A stretch of DNA of 45,106 nt from assembly GCA_017935575.1 (NCBI GenBank), contig JAGBHI010000043.1, forward strand, positions 1 to 45,106, read 5' to 3'. Position numbers and translations under genes: made by a program. A model generated the notes under the pieces. It was given only the letters and a program-made list of their open reading frames with translations. It ran no database searches and was not told the origin of the DNA. Source of the stretch: Bacteroidales bacterium. Lineage in GTDB: Bacteria > Bacteroidota > Bacteroidia > Bacteroidales > G3-4614. Positions 8,425 through 17,623 of the stretch are shown here, one piece after another; the stretch's first letter is position 1, and each line of letters opens with the position of its first letter.

Positions 8425-10377
8425 ATGAAAAAATATCTTTTATTAGTCTTTATATCAGTTGCCACTATTTGTGTAAGAACAAATGCGAACACTATATCAG
8501 AGAACATTAATGCCAAATATGGATTCTCGCAATATGACAATTACGGAAATGGATATTATAAGGTTTGGAACAATCTCAAATGGGGTTTATGTTCGGCTGA
8601 CGGTAAAGAGATAATTGCACCTACTTATGATGCTATTTGGAATTTTAATAATGGATATGCAATAATCAATATCGGTGCAAAATGGGTTAAGACTCATACT
8701 CCGAAAGGGGTTACTGAGATTGAAAAAGAAAAGAAATTTAAACAAATTTGGGATTACGATGTAAACTCTAATACCATATATGTGTATGAACCTCAGATGA
8801 AGCAAATATACAAACTTCAAGGAGGTAAATTAGGTCTTATAGATGCATCAGGCAACGTTATGGTTGAGCCTATTTATGACGATATAAAGATAATGCCCGA
8901 ATACAATATTGCAAAAGTAAAGTCAAACGGCAAATATGGATATATTGACTTAAAAGGAAATAAACTTACCGAAATAAAATATGATGACGCACAAGAATTT
9001 TACGATGGAATGGCTATCGTAAATATCGGAGGGAAACCCAACAAAAGAGGAAGAATTACAGGCGGTAAATTTGGATATATTAATACTCTCGGCATTGAGG
9101 TTATTAAGATAAAATATCTTGAAGCAAACCAATTTGCAAATGGTTACGCAAGTGTAATGGAGGAGACTTCATGGTTTATCATAGACAAAAACGGCAAAAA
9201 AGTAACAGACAAAACTTTTGAACAGATAGGAGTCTTCGCTGACGGAATTGCTCCATACTGCGAGAATGGTCATTATGGATATATCTCATCAAACGGAGAA
9301 AAAGTTATTGATGTTCGTTACGATTACGCCATGCCTCATATTGATGGTATTGCAAGAGTTAAGCACGGTTGGAGTTGGGGATATATTGATTGCAAAGGAA
9401 ATAACATAACATATTTTGATTTTCAAGAAGCCGGTGATTTTATTGATGGTAAAGCAAAGGTAAAGAAGAATAGCAAATGGGGATTTATCGATAAAACCGG
9501 TAAAGAGATTGTTCCTATTAAATACTCTATAATATCTGAGTTTGACGAGAACGGTATTGCGAAAGTTAAAGCAGGCTTGTTATGGGGATTAATAAACCGC
9601 AACGGCAAAGAAATTGTAGCTCCCAAATATCAATCAATAGAGCCATTCAAAAACGGATATGCAAAAGTCTCTAACAATGATTTATATGGCTATATAAACA
9701 TAGAGGGCAAAGAGATTATTCCTTGTCAATATGTTGATATAGAGTATATAGGAAACGATTTGGCAAAAGTTAATGTTGATGGCATGTGGGGTTATGTAAA
9801 TACTAAAGGAGAAGAGATAATATCTCCTATGTATAAGGCTGTAGGCATTCCCGATTCAGAGATGAGGACTCCCGTTAAACTTTATGAAAAATGGGGATAT
9901 GTTGATAGCCTTGGAATGGATATTATCCCTGCCCGATATGATACTGTTGGAACATTTATTGAAGGATTGGCTCTTGCTAAATCAACCGGTAAGTGGGGCT
10001 TCATTGATGTAACCGGCGAATCAAAAACAGGTTTTAAATATAGCGAAGTTAGCGATTTTTGCGATGGACTCGCTAAAGTAAAATCTGCAGGGAGATACGG
10101 ATATATCGACACAACCGGAACCGTTATTATTCCTATAGAATATCAAAATATATATGGATTTAAAGACAAACTTACCGAAATAAACATTGTTGAATCATAC
10201 AACGGCGATGAGGCTGTTACTGTTGATATTTTTGAAATACTCACTTTTGGAGATGGAAATCTAATATTTAAAAAAGACGGTAAGTGGGGTGCAATGGATA
10301 TAAACCAAAATATTATTGTTGATAATAAATACAACAGTATTAACGAAGTTAAGAAAGTTTTATACGGAACTAACTAA
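8425..10377 (+). CDS. Exported WG-repeat protein
   Basis: A 650-aa protein with a signal peptide (MKKYLLLVFISVATICVRTNA) followed by about 15 WG (KWG) repeats to the C-terminus. Each unit carries K-[WY]-G-[YF]-[IV]-[DN]-x-x-G-x-x-[IV]-[IV]-x-P-x-Y-[DE], for example KWGFIDKTGKEIVPIKY and MWGYVNTKGEEIISP. WG repeats are predicted beta-rich binding modules; no enzyme motif is visible. The stop codon TAA shares its last A with the ATG of ispD (TAATG at 10375-10379), so translation of ispD is probably coupled. Repeats are diverged, which argues for old, selected units rather than recent expansion. Confidence 0.88.
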   Translation: MKKYLLLVFISVATICVRTNANTISENINAKYGFSQYDNYGNGYYKVWNNLKWGLCSADGKEIIAPTYDAIWNFNNGYAIINIGAKWVKTHTPKGVTEIEKEKKFKQIWDYDVNSNTIYVYEPQMKQIYKLQGGKLGLIDASGNVMVEPIYDDIKIMPEYNIAKVKSNGKYGYIDLKGNKLTEIKYDDAQEFYDGMAIVNIGGKPNKRGRITGGKFGYINTLGIEVIKIKYLEANQFANGYASVMEETSWFIIDKNGKKVTDKTFEQIGVFADGIAPYCENGHYGYISSNGEKVIDVRYDYAMPHIDGIARVKHGWSWGYIDCKGNNITYFDFQEAGDFIDGKAKVKKNSKWGFIDKTGKEIVPIKYSIISEFDENGIAKVKAGLLWGLINRNGKEIVAPKYQSIEPFKNGYAKVSNNDLYGYINIEGKEIIPCQYVDIEYIGNDLAKVNVDGMWGYVNTKGEEIISPMYKAVGIPDSEMRTPVKLYEKWGYVDSLGMDIIPARYDTVGTFIEGLALAKSTGKWGFIDVTGESKTGFKYSEVSDFCDGLAKVKSAGRYGYIDTTGTVIIPIEYQNIYGFKDKLTEINIVESYNGDEAVTVDIFEILTFGDGNLIFKKDGKWGAMDINQNIIVDNKYNSINEVKKVLYGTN

Positions 10378-11048
10378 TGAAAAAAAGCGTAGTAATTGTA
10401 GCAGGGGGGAAAGGTTTAAGATTTGGGGGAGATATGCCCAAACAATTCAGGCTAATGAATAACATTCCTGTTTTAATGCATACAATTGACGCATTCTATA
10501 ACTGCGATAATGAATTTAAGATTGTTCTTGTAATACCAAAAGAGCACAAAAATTATTGGCAAGAGCTATGCCTTAAATATAATTACAAAACTCCTCATAC
10601 CATTACAATAGGCGGAGATACCAGATGGCAGTCGGTAAAGAATGGATTGGAACTTATTGAAGAGGATAGTATTGTTGGCATACATGATGGAGTAAGACCT
10701 TTGATTTCATCAAATCTCATTACAAAAACATACGAGAAAGCTCAAAGTTTAAATGCAGTAATACCGGCTGTTAATGTTACTGACTCATTAAGAATAATCT
10801 CTCCTGATGGTAAAAATATTGCAGTTAAACGCGATTTATACAGAGCTGTTCAAACTCCACAGGTATTCAAAGCTAAATTAATTAAAGAGGCATATAATAT
10901 ACCGTACAAAGAGGAATTTACCGACGACGCCTCTGTTGCTGAAAATTATGGTGTTGAAATAAATATTATTGAGGGAGAAGACAGCAATATAAAAATTACC
11001 TCCTCTAAAGACCTTGCCATTGCCGAAATTCTTAAAAAAGGTGGCTGA
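10377..11048 (+). CDS. ispD: 2-C-methyl-D-erythritol 4-phosphate cytidylyltransferase
   Basis: IspD transfers CMP from CTP to MEP in the third step of the non-mevalonate isoprenoid pathway in the cytoplasm. The 223-aa protein begins with the nucleotide-binding loop VVIVAGGKGLRFGGDMPKQF, and has IHDGVRPLIS, VPAVNVTDSL-like IPAVNVTDSLR, the QTPQVF motif and the C-terminal FTDDASVAE and IKITSSKDL segments, all family hallmarks. Length is normal. The start overlaps the WG-repeat stop by one base, and recG starts within its last codons. Coupling with recG is common in Bacteroidota; coupling with a WG-repeat protein is odd. Confidence 0.95.
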   Translation: MKKSVVIVAGGKGLRFGGDMPKQFRLMNNIPVLMHTIDAFYNCDNEFKIVLVIPKEHKNYWQELCLKYNYKTPHTITIGGDTRWQSVKNGLELIEEDSIVGIHDGVRPLISSNLITKTYEKAQSLNAVIPAVNVTDSLRIISPDGKNIAVKRDLYRAVQTPQVFKAKLIKEAYNIPYKEEFTDDASVAENYGVEINIIEGEDSNIKITSSKDLAIAEILKKGG

Positions 11049-13137
11049 ATTTTCAAATATTGATATTAAATTTCTTGCCGGAGTAGGACCCAAAAGAGCC
11101 GAAATATTAAAAAAAGAGGCAGGTATTGCAACATACGAAGATTTGTTGCACTATTATCCATATAAATATATTGATAGAAGTAAGACCTATAAGATATCTG
11201 AAATTGACGGTAATTTCCCATATATTCAAATTGAGGGGGAGATAATAAAGTTTGAAGAAGTAGGAACAGGTAGGGCAAAAAGGTTATGTGCAATATTTAC
11301 AGATGGAACAGGTATTGTTGAACTTGTATGGTTTCAAGGTGCAAAATATATAGCAGACAGATACTCTTTAAGAACCAGATATACAGTCTTTGGGAAACCA
11401 GCTTTATATGGTAATAAAGTAACCATTGCACACCCCGAAATTGATAAGCCGGAATCAATAAACGACAAGCAATGTTCTCTTCAAGGATATTATGGTACCA
11501 CAGAAACAATGAAGAGAAAATTCTTAAACTCCAAAGCCATATCAAGAATTATTGATAATCTATTCAAGAGTTTAAGAGCCCCTATATACGAAACTTTATC
11601 GGTTGATGTTGTTCAGAAATGCAATCTCATTAATATTAATGATGCATTACGCAACATACATTTTCCTAAATCAAATGAAGATTTAAAGAGAGCCTCGTTC
11701 CGTCTTAAATTTGAAGAGCTGTTCTATATACAATTAAACATCTTAAGATATATGAAACTAAGGGAAAGAAGCCTTAACGGCTTTAAATTCCCTTGTGTCG
11801 GAAATCTTGTAAACACATTTTATAAAGAGTCTCTTCCGTTTGAACTTACCGGTGCTCAGAAAAGAGTAATAAAAGAGATTAGAGCCGATATGGGTAGTGG
11901 CAAACAAATGAACAGACTCTTACAAGGCGATGTGGGTAGCGGTAAAACGCTCGTAGCCGTTATGAGCATGCTAATAGCTGCCGATAATGGATATCAAGCC
12001 TGCATTATGGCACCTACTGAAATTCTTGCGACACAACACTACGAAAACATAAAACGATTACTTTCAAACATTGATGTAAGAATTGCTCTTCTTACGGGCT
12101 CTACCAAAAAGAGCGAAAGAGACAGAATTGATGAAGAGTTGCGCAATGGAACTCTTAACTTCATTGTAGGAACTCATGCACTTATTGAAGAGAGTGTAGT
12201 TTTTAAAAATCTTGGTTTTGTGGTTATTGACGAGCAACATCGTTTTGGAGTTGAGCAAAGATCAAAACTATGGAAGAAAAACAGTCAACCACCGCACATA
12301 TTGGTTATGACTGCGACACCTATCCCTCGCACATTAGCCATGACACTATATGGCGATTTAGATGTTTCAATAATAGACGAACTACCACCTGGACGAAAGC
12401 CTATATCAACCATACTCCGTTTTGACACAGGAGCAGCTAAAGTTTATGAAGGTATTCGTAAACAACTGCAAGCGGGACGACAAGCATATATAGTATATCC
12501 TCTTATCAAAGAGAGTGAGAAAAGCGATCTGAAAAATCTTGAAGAGGGATACGAACTGCTCAAAAAGATATTCAAAGAGTACAATGTGTGCATGATTCAC
12601 GGAAAAATGAAGAGTGCAGAAAAAGATGCCGAAATGCAAAAATTTGCATCAGGAGAGGCTGCAATAATGGTTGCTACTACTGTTATTGAAGTAGGAGTTG
12701 ATGTCCCAAACGCATCGGTAATGGTTATTGAAAATGCCGAGAGATTTGGTCTCGCACAATTGCACCAATTAAGAGGAAGAGTTGGTCGTGGAGCAGAACA
12801 ATCTTATTGTATTCTTAAGGCCTCACACAAACTTAGTAGCGATTCTCGCAAAAGGCTTGATATAATGTGTAAGACCAATGACGGTTTTGAAATTGCAGAA
12901 GCTGATTTAAAATTACGAGGTCCCGGCGATATGGAGGGTACACAACAGAGCGGAATGGCATTTAATCTAAGAATTGCCAATATTACTCGCGATTCTCAAA
13001 TATTACAACTTGCAAGAGATACAGCAAATGATATCTTAGACGAAGATCCCGACCTATCAATGCCAACTCATCTAATTCTTAAAATAAAACTTGACAAACT
13101 ATTTAAAAGAATAGTAAATTTTGGATTAGTAGGATAA
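11041..13137 (+). CDS. recG: ATP-dependent DNA helicase RecG
   Basis: RecG reverses stalled replication forks and branch-migrates Holliday junctions. The protein begins with the wedge domain (IKFLAGVGPKRAEIL, OB fold about 1-180), followed by the helicase core with Walker A GDVGSGKT (296-303), DEQH box (397-400), TATPIPRTLAM, and the C-terminal QLRGRVGRG motif. With GTG 11041 as start it is 698 aa, the usual length. A TTG at 11014 is in frame but lies deep within ispD; GTG 11041 overlaps the ispD stop by 8 bp and follows a purine-rich AAAAAAG, so it is preferred. The stop at 13135 overlaps the T-tract of the convergent terminator. Confidence 0.94.
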   Translation: MAEFSNIDIKFLAGVGPKRAEILKKEAGIATYEDLLHYYPYKYIDRSKTYKISEIDGNFPYIQIEGEIIKFEEVGTGRAKRLCAIFTDGTGIVELVWFQGAKYIADRYSLRTRYTVFGKPALYGNKVTIAHPEIDKPESINDKQCSLQGYYGTTETMKRKFLNSKAISRIIDNLFKSLRAPIYETLSVDVVQKCNLININDALRNIHFPKSNEDLKRASFRLKFEELFYIQLNILRYMKLRERSLNGFKFPCVGNLVNTFYKESLPFELTGAQKRVIKEIRADMGSGKQMNRLLQGDVGSGKTLVAVMSMLIAADNGYQACIMAPTEILATQHYENIKRLLSNIDVRIALLTGSTKKSERDRIDEELRNGTLNFIVGTHALIEESVVFKNLGFVVIDEQHRFGVEQRSKLWKKNSQPPHILVMTATPIPRTLAMTLYGDLDVSIIDELPPGRKPISTILRFDTGAAKVYEGIRKQLQAGRQAYIVYPLIKESEKSDLKNLEEGYELLKKIFKEYNVCMIHGKMKSAEKDAEMQKFASGEAAIMVATTVIEVGVDVPNASVMVIENAERFGLAQLHQLRGRVGRGAEQSYCILKASHKLSSDSRKRLDIMCKTNDGFEIAEADLKLRGPGDMEGTQQSGMAFNLRIANITRDSQILQLARDTANDILDEDPDLSMPTHLILKIKLDKLFKRIVNFGLVG

Positions 13138-13171
13138 AAAAGGAGGGTAATAGATTAAGCTATCACCCTCC
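13134..13171 (-). terminator. Terminator of the winged-helix gene
   Basis: A GGAGGGT/ACCCTCC stem extended by A-T pairs (13142-13171) is followed on the minus strand by a T run (complement of 13134-13141). The T-tract overlaps the recG stop codon. In the + direction the T-tract is poor, so it mainly serves the minus strand. Confidence 0.7.
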
Positions 13172-13189
13172 CCTATTACTTACAGGAAA

Positions 13190-13423
13190 TTATCCAAATA
13201 CGAAGAATCCTTCAATAAACTTATTGCTGAAATATAGAGTAGATTTCTCTTCACGACAATAAATTTTTCCTTCGCGTGCCAACCAACCTATGGCAGCATA
13301 CAAATCGGCAGTTTTAAGACCTGTTTTCTCTTTTAGCTGAGTTACATTCATCTCAGTATTAGCCTCTAATACATGCCAAAGTTTTCCTGCATTCTCACCA
13401 ATTGAAAATGTTAATGCTTTCAT
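13190..13423 (-). CDS. Small winged helix-turn-helix protein (DUF2582 family)
   Basis: A 77-aa protein matching the DUF2582 winged-helix family. Helix 1 is ENAGKLWHVLEAN, the helix-turn-helix is MNVTQLKEKTGLKTADLYAAIGWLAREGKI, and the wing is YCREEKSTLYFS. The fold suggests DNA or RNA binding, but no target is known to me. It is a single-gene unit with its own near-perfect promoter (13453-13484) and terminator. The A-I-G-W-L-A-R-E-G recognition helix is well conserved in the family. Confidence 0.8.
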   Translation of the reverse strand: MKALTFSIGENAGKLWHVLEANTEMNVTQLKEKTGLKTADLYAAIGWLAREGKIYCREEKSTLYFSNKFIEGFFVFG

Positions 13424-13452
13424 CTCTTTATTAAATTTAAAGTTTTACGGTA

Positions 13453-13484
13453 CAAAGATAACTCTTTTTTGAGCGCTTGTCAAA
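13453..13484 (-). promoter_or_regulatory. Promoter of the winged-helix gene
   Basis: On the minus strand TTTG (complement of 13481-13484), exactly 20 bp, then TATCTTTG (complement of 13453-13460), about 30 bp before the start codon. Confidence 0.85.
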
Positions 13485-13498
13485 CTTTTAACAATATT

Positions 13499-13891
13499 TC
13501 ACTTTTTAGAGATAGCTGTTCTTAAAATATTTGCCAAATCCTCCTTTTCTCTATATCCAATCCACACCTCTACGGGTTTAGCATCTTTAAACAATATAAG
13601 AGTAGGCAAAGAGCGAATATTATACATTGCAGCTATATCTTTTGCCTTATCAACATCAAGTTTTGTAAACTTTATTTTTCCGTCAAAATCATTTGACAAC
13701 TCTTCTAACACAGGGCCCAATTTGCGGCAAGGAGGACACCATGTAGCCCAAAAATCAACTAAAACATATCCACTGCTAATCTCTGTTTTAAAATTTTCTG
13801 ATGTGAGATGCTTGACTTCAGCTTGTACTGAACTTGAAGCCATAAACATAATAGCAGTTACAAACAACGATAAAAATAATACCTTTTTCAT
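13499..13891 (-). CDS. Periplasmic thioredoxin with CPPC active site
   Basis: A 130-aa thioredoxin-fold protein with a signal peptide (1-24, ending VQA) and the active site FWATWCPPC (Cys52, Cys55). The cis-Pro loop IRSLPTLILF is present. Cytosolic thioredoxins carry CGPC; CPPC is more typical of exported TlpA/ResA-like reductants, and the signal peptide agrees with a periplasmic role in thiol-disulfide exchange. The DsbD at 22329-24254 would be the natural electron donor, by family knowledge, though not adjacent. No partner gene is adjacent. Confidence 0.88.
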   Translation of the reverse strand: MKKVLFLSLFVTAIMFMASSSVQAEVKHLTSENFKTEISSGYVLVDFWATWCPPCRKLGPVLEELSNDFDGKIKFTKLDVDKAKDIAAMYNIRSLPTLILFKDAKPVEVWIGYREKEDLANILRTAISKK

Positions 13892-13998
13892 ACTTTATAG
13901 TTTTAAAATTATAATCTATTTAGCTCATATTTTGTTTTATAAGATATGAGTTTTTGTCATTCTTTAAAAAATTTACTAAGTTCGCAATACCAAAAGTT

Positions 13999-15462
13999 AT
14001 GTTTATGACAGAATTCTTCTTTATAAACAACCCCGGCGAATGGTTTTTTAGTGTTGCGTATATTCTAATTTTTATACTCAACATCATTTTTGTCATCGTT
14101 ATAATATCCGAAAATAGGAACCCCGTAAGGAGCATAGCTTGGATTACAGTATTAACAATGGTTCCAATTGTCGGATTTATATTTTACCTCTTCTTTGGAA
14201 GAGAACAACGTTCTCAAAAGATGATTTCAAGAAAAGGTAAACGAAAACTGCAACGCTTAGTAACAAATAATATTTCAATAAATGAGAAAGAGATATCTTC
14301 CCTATCTCCTTCAATAATACAACAACTTGTACTTGGTAATAGACTTACAGGGGCCATGGTTACTCTTAACAATGGCATTACTGTTTATACCAGCGGTAAA
14401 GATAAGTTTAATGATTTATTTAATGATATAAAAAATGCTAAAAGTTTCATTCATCTTCAATATTATATCATTGAAGATGACACAATAGGGCGAGAACTTA
14501 AAAAACTTTTAATTGAAAAAGCGGATCAAGGTATTGAAATAAGGGTACTTTACGACGATGTTGGTTGTTGGAGTTGGAGTGAAAAAAAGTTTTTTAAAGA
14601 GATGACTGATGCAGGAATTGAGGCAAAACCTTTCTTTAAAGTTACATTCCCGCAATTAGCCAACAAACTTAATTACCGAAACCATAGAAAAATTGCCATT
14701 ATTGACGGAATAACCGGCTATATTGGCGGAATGAATATCGCTGACAGATATATTGATGGCGGTAAATTCGGAAAATGGAGAGACACTCATATAAGAATTA
14801 AAGGTGAGGCTGTAAACGAATTACAATCAATATTTTTAGTTGATTGGAACTTTACGACCAAAGAGCTATTATCAAAACAGAGTTATTTCCCCAAAATTGA
14901 CAAGCAAGAGGGAGGTGCAACGATACAACTACTTACAAGTGGTCCGTTAGATGAGCATAAAGCAATTGCATTGACATTCCTTAAGATGATATCTGCAGCA
15001 AAAAAAAGGATATATCTACAAACTCCCTATTTTTTACCAAATAGCGAGATGAGCAAAGCCTTAAAGATAGCTGCTTTATCAGGAGTTGACGTAAGAGTTA
15101 TGATACCTGAACGTTCCGATTCAAAACTTTTACAATATGCCACAAATTCATATATTACCGAGATGCTAAAAGCTGGTATAAAAATTTATATGTACAAAGG
15201 TGGATTTTTGCACTCAAAAAGTTTATTAATAGACAATGAAATAACAAGTATTGGCTCAACCAATTTTGATCTTAGAAGTTTTGAGCAGAATTTTGAAATA
15301 AATGCCTTTATTTTTGACAAAGATTTTAATGAGGAGAATGCCAATATTTTTATGCAGGATATAAAATCGTCTATAAAAATAACACTTAAGAGTTGGAGTA
15401 AAAGAAGTTTTTTAAGTAAGATTCACGAATCGCTCTCAAGACTTTTCAGTCCTGTTTTATAA
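13999..15462 (+). CDS. cls: Cardiolipin synthase
   Basis: A 487-aa phospholipase D superfamily enzyme that condenses phosphatidylglycerol into cardiolipin in the inner membrane. Two N-terminal membrane segments (about 10-32 and 42-62) precede two HKD motifs: HRKIAIIDG (His229) and HSKSLLIDN (His405), each followed by a GS/GG-N motif (IGGMNIADRY, IGSTNFDLRSF). An upstream in-frame TTG at 13954 gives an unlikely extension; ATG 13999 or ATG 14005 is likely. A -7-like TAAGTTCG lies at 13978-13985, so the leader would be very short. Length is normal for the family. Confidence 0.93.
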   Translation: MFMTEFFFINNPGEWFFSVAYILIFILNIIFVIVIISENRNPVRSIAWITVLTMVPIVGFIFYLFFGREQRSQKMISRKGKRKLQRLVTNNISINEKEISSLSPSIIQQLVLGNRLTGAMVTLNNGITVYTSGKDKFNDLFNDIKNAKSFIHLQYYIIEDDTIGRELKKLLIEKADQGIEIRVLYDDVGCWSWSEKKFFKEMTDAGIEAKPFFKVTFPQLANKLNYRNHRKIAIIDGITGYIGGMNIADRYIDGGKFGKWRDTHIRIKGEAVNELQSIFLVDWNFTTKELLSKQSYFPKIDKQEGGATIQLLTSGPLDEHKAIALTFLKMISAAKKRIYLQTPYFLPNSEMSKALKIAALSGVDVRVMIPERSDSKLLQYATNSYITEMLKAGIKIYMYKGGFLHSKSLLIDNEITSIGSTNFDLRSFEQNFEINAFIFDKDFNEENANIFMQDIKSSIKITLKSWSKRSFLSKIHESLSRLFSPVL

Positions 15463-15572
15463 TTAGAGGAGAAGACACATAACCCGCTATGATAGTTTTT
15501 AACGAGCTAACAACCTGCTTAAAATAAAATCAAAAATCTATCCGGTCTAATTTATAGGAAATACCTAAACAT

Positions 15573-16988
15573 CTATTTTTCTCCTTCGTTAATAAAACAT
15601 GTTGGAGTATTTACAAGGTATAGTTTATCTGTTGCTCTTGTAAATGCTGTATATAACCACCTATAAAAGTCAATATTTACCGACTCCTCTGATATATTTC
15701 CCATATCAATAAAAACATTACTCCACTGACCACCTTGAGCCTTATGACAAGTTACTGCATAAGCATACTTTACCTGCAATGCATTAAACCATTTATCGCT
15801 CTTTACTCGCTTAACTCGCTCACGTTTTGTTCTGACATCAGAATAATCCTCCATTACCTTAGTAAAGAATGTATTGTTTAACTCAGGAGTTAACGAAGGG
15901 TATTCAAGGTGCAAAGTATCAAGCATTATCTTTGCATCAATATCTACATCGTAATCAATAAAATGTAGCGTTACATCTGCAAATCGGAAACCATACATTT
16001 CGTTATATGCTTTAACTCGGACTACTCGAGCTACATCTCCATTGGCAATAAAATCTATCTCTTCAACTTTCTCTCCCCAAAAATAGTTATTTTTAGCCAC
16101 CATTAAGAGATCTCCTGTTTCCAACTCCTCCTCTCTATAAAGGATACGAGCCCTTACTCCATCATTAAATATATTTGCTCTCTTATTTGAGCGCGTTATT
16201 ATTATTGTCTGGTCTTTACCATTGTGCGAATATGACGACTCCAACTCTTCAATAAGTTCTGCTCCTGTTATGCTTACAATATCTTTAAAACCTTTTAGGC
16301 AAATTTTAGGCGTTACCAAAATATTGTTTTGCATCTCTTTTCTTAAAAGTGTAGCATTGTGCAATATCCCCGATGTTAAACTTTGGCGAATAACCTCAGT
16401 AAGGGTACATTCTGAAACATTTAGTCCATACTCTTGCAAGGCAACACTATCAAGAGCCGGAGTACTATATTGCCCGACAGGAGGAAGCTGTGCCGTATCT
16501 CCTATTAAAACCAATTTACAACCGCGTGATGAATATACATATTCAATAAGATCGCTCAAAAGATGTCCCATACTATCGGGAGAATCGGAAATCATTGAAG
16601 CCTCATCTACGATAAATAGAGTGTTTTTATGACGATTGTCAGTAAGAGTAAATCCTGTCATATCGGGAGAGAAACTCTTTTGGCGGTATATTTTTTTATG
16701 TATGGTATATGCCTGTGTATCGGAATAAAGACCAAACACCTTTGCTGCCCGCCCCGTTGGAGCTAACAAAACACTCTTCATCGCAAATTGAGACAAAGTT
16801 TTCACCAAAGCTCCTACAAGCGAACTTTTTCCGGTTCCTGCATAACCTCTTAATAAAAAAACTTCGCGTCCAACCGCATTGAATACGAAGGTTACAAGTT
16901 TTGCCATAACCAATGCCTGCTCTTGCGTTGGAGTATAAGATAAATTCTGAGAAAGTTTTTTTATAAAGTCATCTTTGAGCATCTGCAA
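15573..16988 (-). CDS. ATP-dependent DNA helicase (RecD/Dda-like, SF1)
   Basis: A 471-aa single-protein SF1 helicase. Walker A is GYAGTGKSSL (about 46-55), Walker B is FIVDEASMIS, followed by LIGDTAQLPPVG (motif III) and the UvrD_C_2-like C-terminal motif YAVTCHKAQGGQW with YTAFTRATDKLYL. This resembles the compact COG0507/Dda type rather than full RecD. It has a 5'-3' helicase role by homology and no RecBC partners here. ATG 16982 is an alternative start. A -7-like TATCTTCG lies on the minus strand at 17005-17012. Divergent from rsmD. Confidence 0.88.
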   Translation of the reverse strand: MQMLKDDFIKKLSQNLSYTPTQEQALVMAKLVTFVFNAVGREVFLLRGYAGTGKSSLVGALVKTLSQFAMKSVLLAPTGRAAKVFGLYSDTQAYTIHKKIYRQKSFSPDMTGFTLTDNRHKNTLFIVDEASMISDSPDSMGHLLSDLIEYVYSSRGCKLVLIGDTAQLPPVGQYSTPALDSVALQEYGLNVSECTLTEVIRQSLTSGILHNATLLRKEMQNNILVTPKICLKGFKDIVSITGAELIEELESSYSHNGKDQTIIITRSNKRANIFNDGVRARILYREEELETGDLLMVAKNNYFWGEKVEEIDFIANGDVARVVRVKAYNEMYGFRFADVTLHFIDYDVDIDAKIMLDTLHLEYPSLTPELNNTFFTKVMEDYSDVRTKRERVKRVKSDKWFNALQVKYAYAVTCHKAQGGQWSNVFIDMGNISEESVNIDFYRWLYTAFTRATDKLYLVNTPTCFINEGEK

Positions 16989-17086
16989 CTATCTTAATTT
17001 ATTGCGAAGATAGTTATTTTAGAGTAAATATTGGCATATTATAAAACTCTTCATTAACTTTATAGCATTAAAACTTATAAAACATT

Positions 17087-17623
17087 ATGCGTATAATTAG
17101 CGGAAAATACGGGAAGAGAAGATTTGATGTTCCATCAAATATTAAAGCAAGACCCACCACAGATTTTGCAAGAGAAAATATATTTAACGTACTCTCAAAT
17201 ATCGTTGATTTTGAGGGATTAAAAGCATTAGACCTATTTGCCGGCACAGGAGCTGTAAGTTTTGAATTTGCATCAAGAGGGTGTAGCAGAGTGGTTTCAG
17301 TTGAAAATTATCCCGTACAATTTCGCTTTATAAAGAAAGTAGCCGAAACATTAGATGCAAAAGAGATTGATGTTATAAGAGGCGATGTATTCAAATTTAT
17401 CCCCTCTTGTAGCGAAAAATTTGATCTGATATTTGCGGATCCACCGTACGATTTAAAGAACTTTGAGACCATTCCATCGTTAATTCTCAACAACAATCTC
17501 CTAAACGAAGGGGGTATATTTATAATGGAACACCCAAGAAACTTCAATTTTTCGGAACTACCCTACTTCTCAGAACATAGAGTATATGGAAGTGTAAATT
17601 TTTCGATATTCGTAAAAGAGTAG
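17087..17623 (+). CDS. rsmD: 16S rRNA (guanine(966)-N(2))-methyltransferase
   Basis: RsmD methylates G966 of 16S rRNA with S-adenosylmethionine. The 178-aa protein starts with the family signature MRIISGKYGKRRFDVP and shows RPTTDFARENIFNVL, SAM motif I DLFAGTGAVSFEFASRG, and the catalytic DPPY at 118-121. Length is normal. Its stop codon abuts the stop of the convergent B3/B4 gene with no gap, leaving no room for a conventional terminator. Confidence 0.95.
   Translation: MRIISGKYGKRRFDVPSNIKARPTTDFARENIFNVLSNIVDFEGLKALDLFAGTGAVSFEFASRGCSRVVSVENYPVQFRFIKKVAETLDAKEIDVIRGDVFKFIPSCSEKFDLIFADPPYDLKNFETIPSLILNNNLLNEGGIFIMEHPRNFNFSELPYFSEHRVYGSVNFSIFVKE

Noticed and set aside
11014..11040. TTG start for recG inside ispD
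   Set aside because: The added residues are not part of the RecG N-terminus and derive from ispD codons in another frame; GTG 11041 gives the usual RecG length and start.
16222..16632. A 136-aa + strand frame opposite the Dda-like helicase
   Set aside because: Overlaps the conserved helicase core on the other strand and shows no protein-like features of its own.
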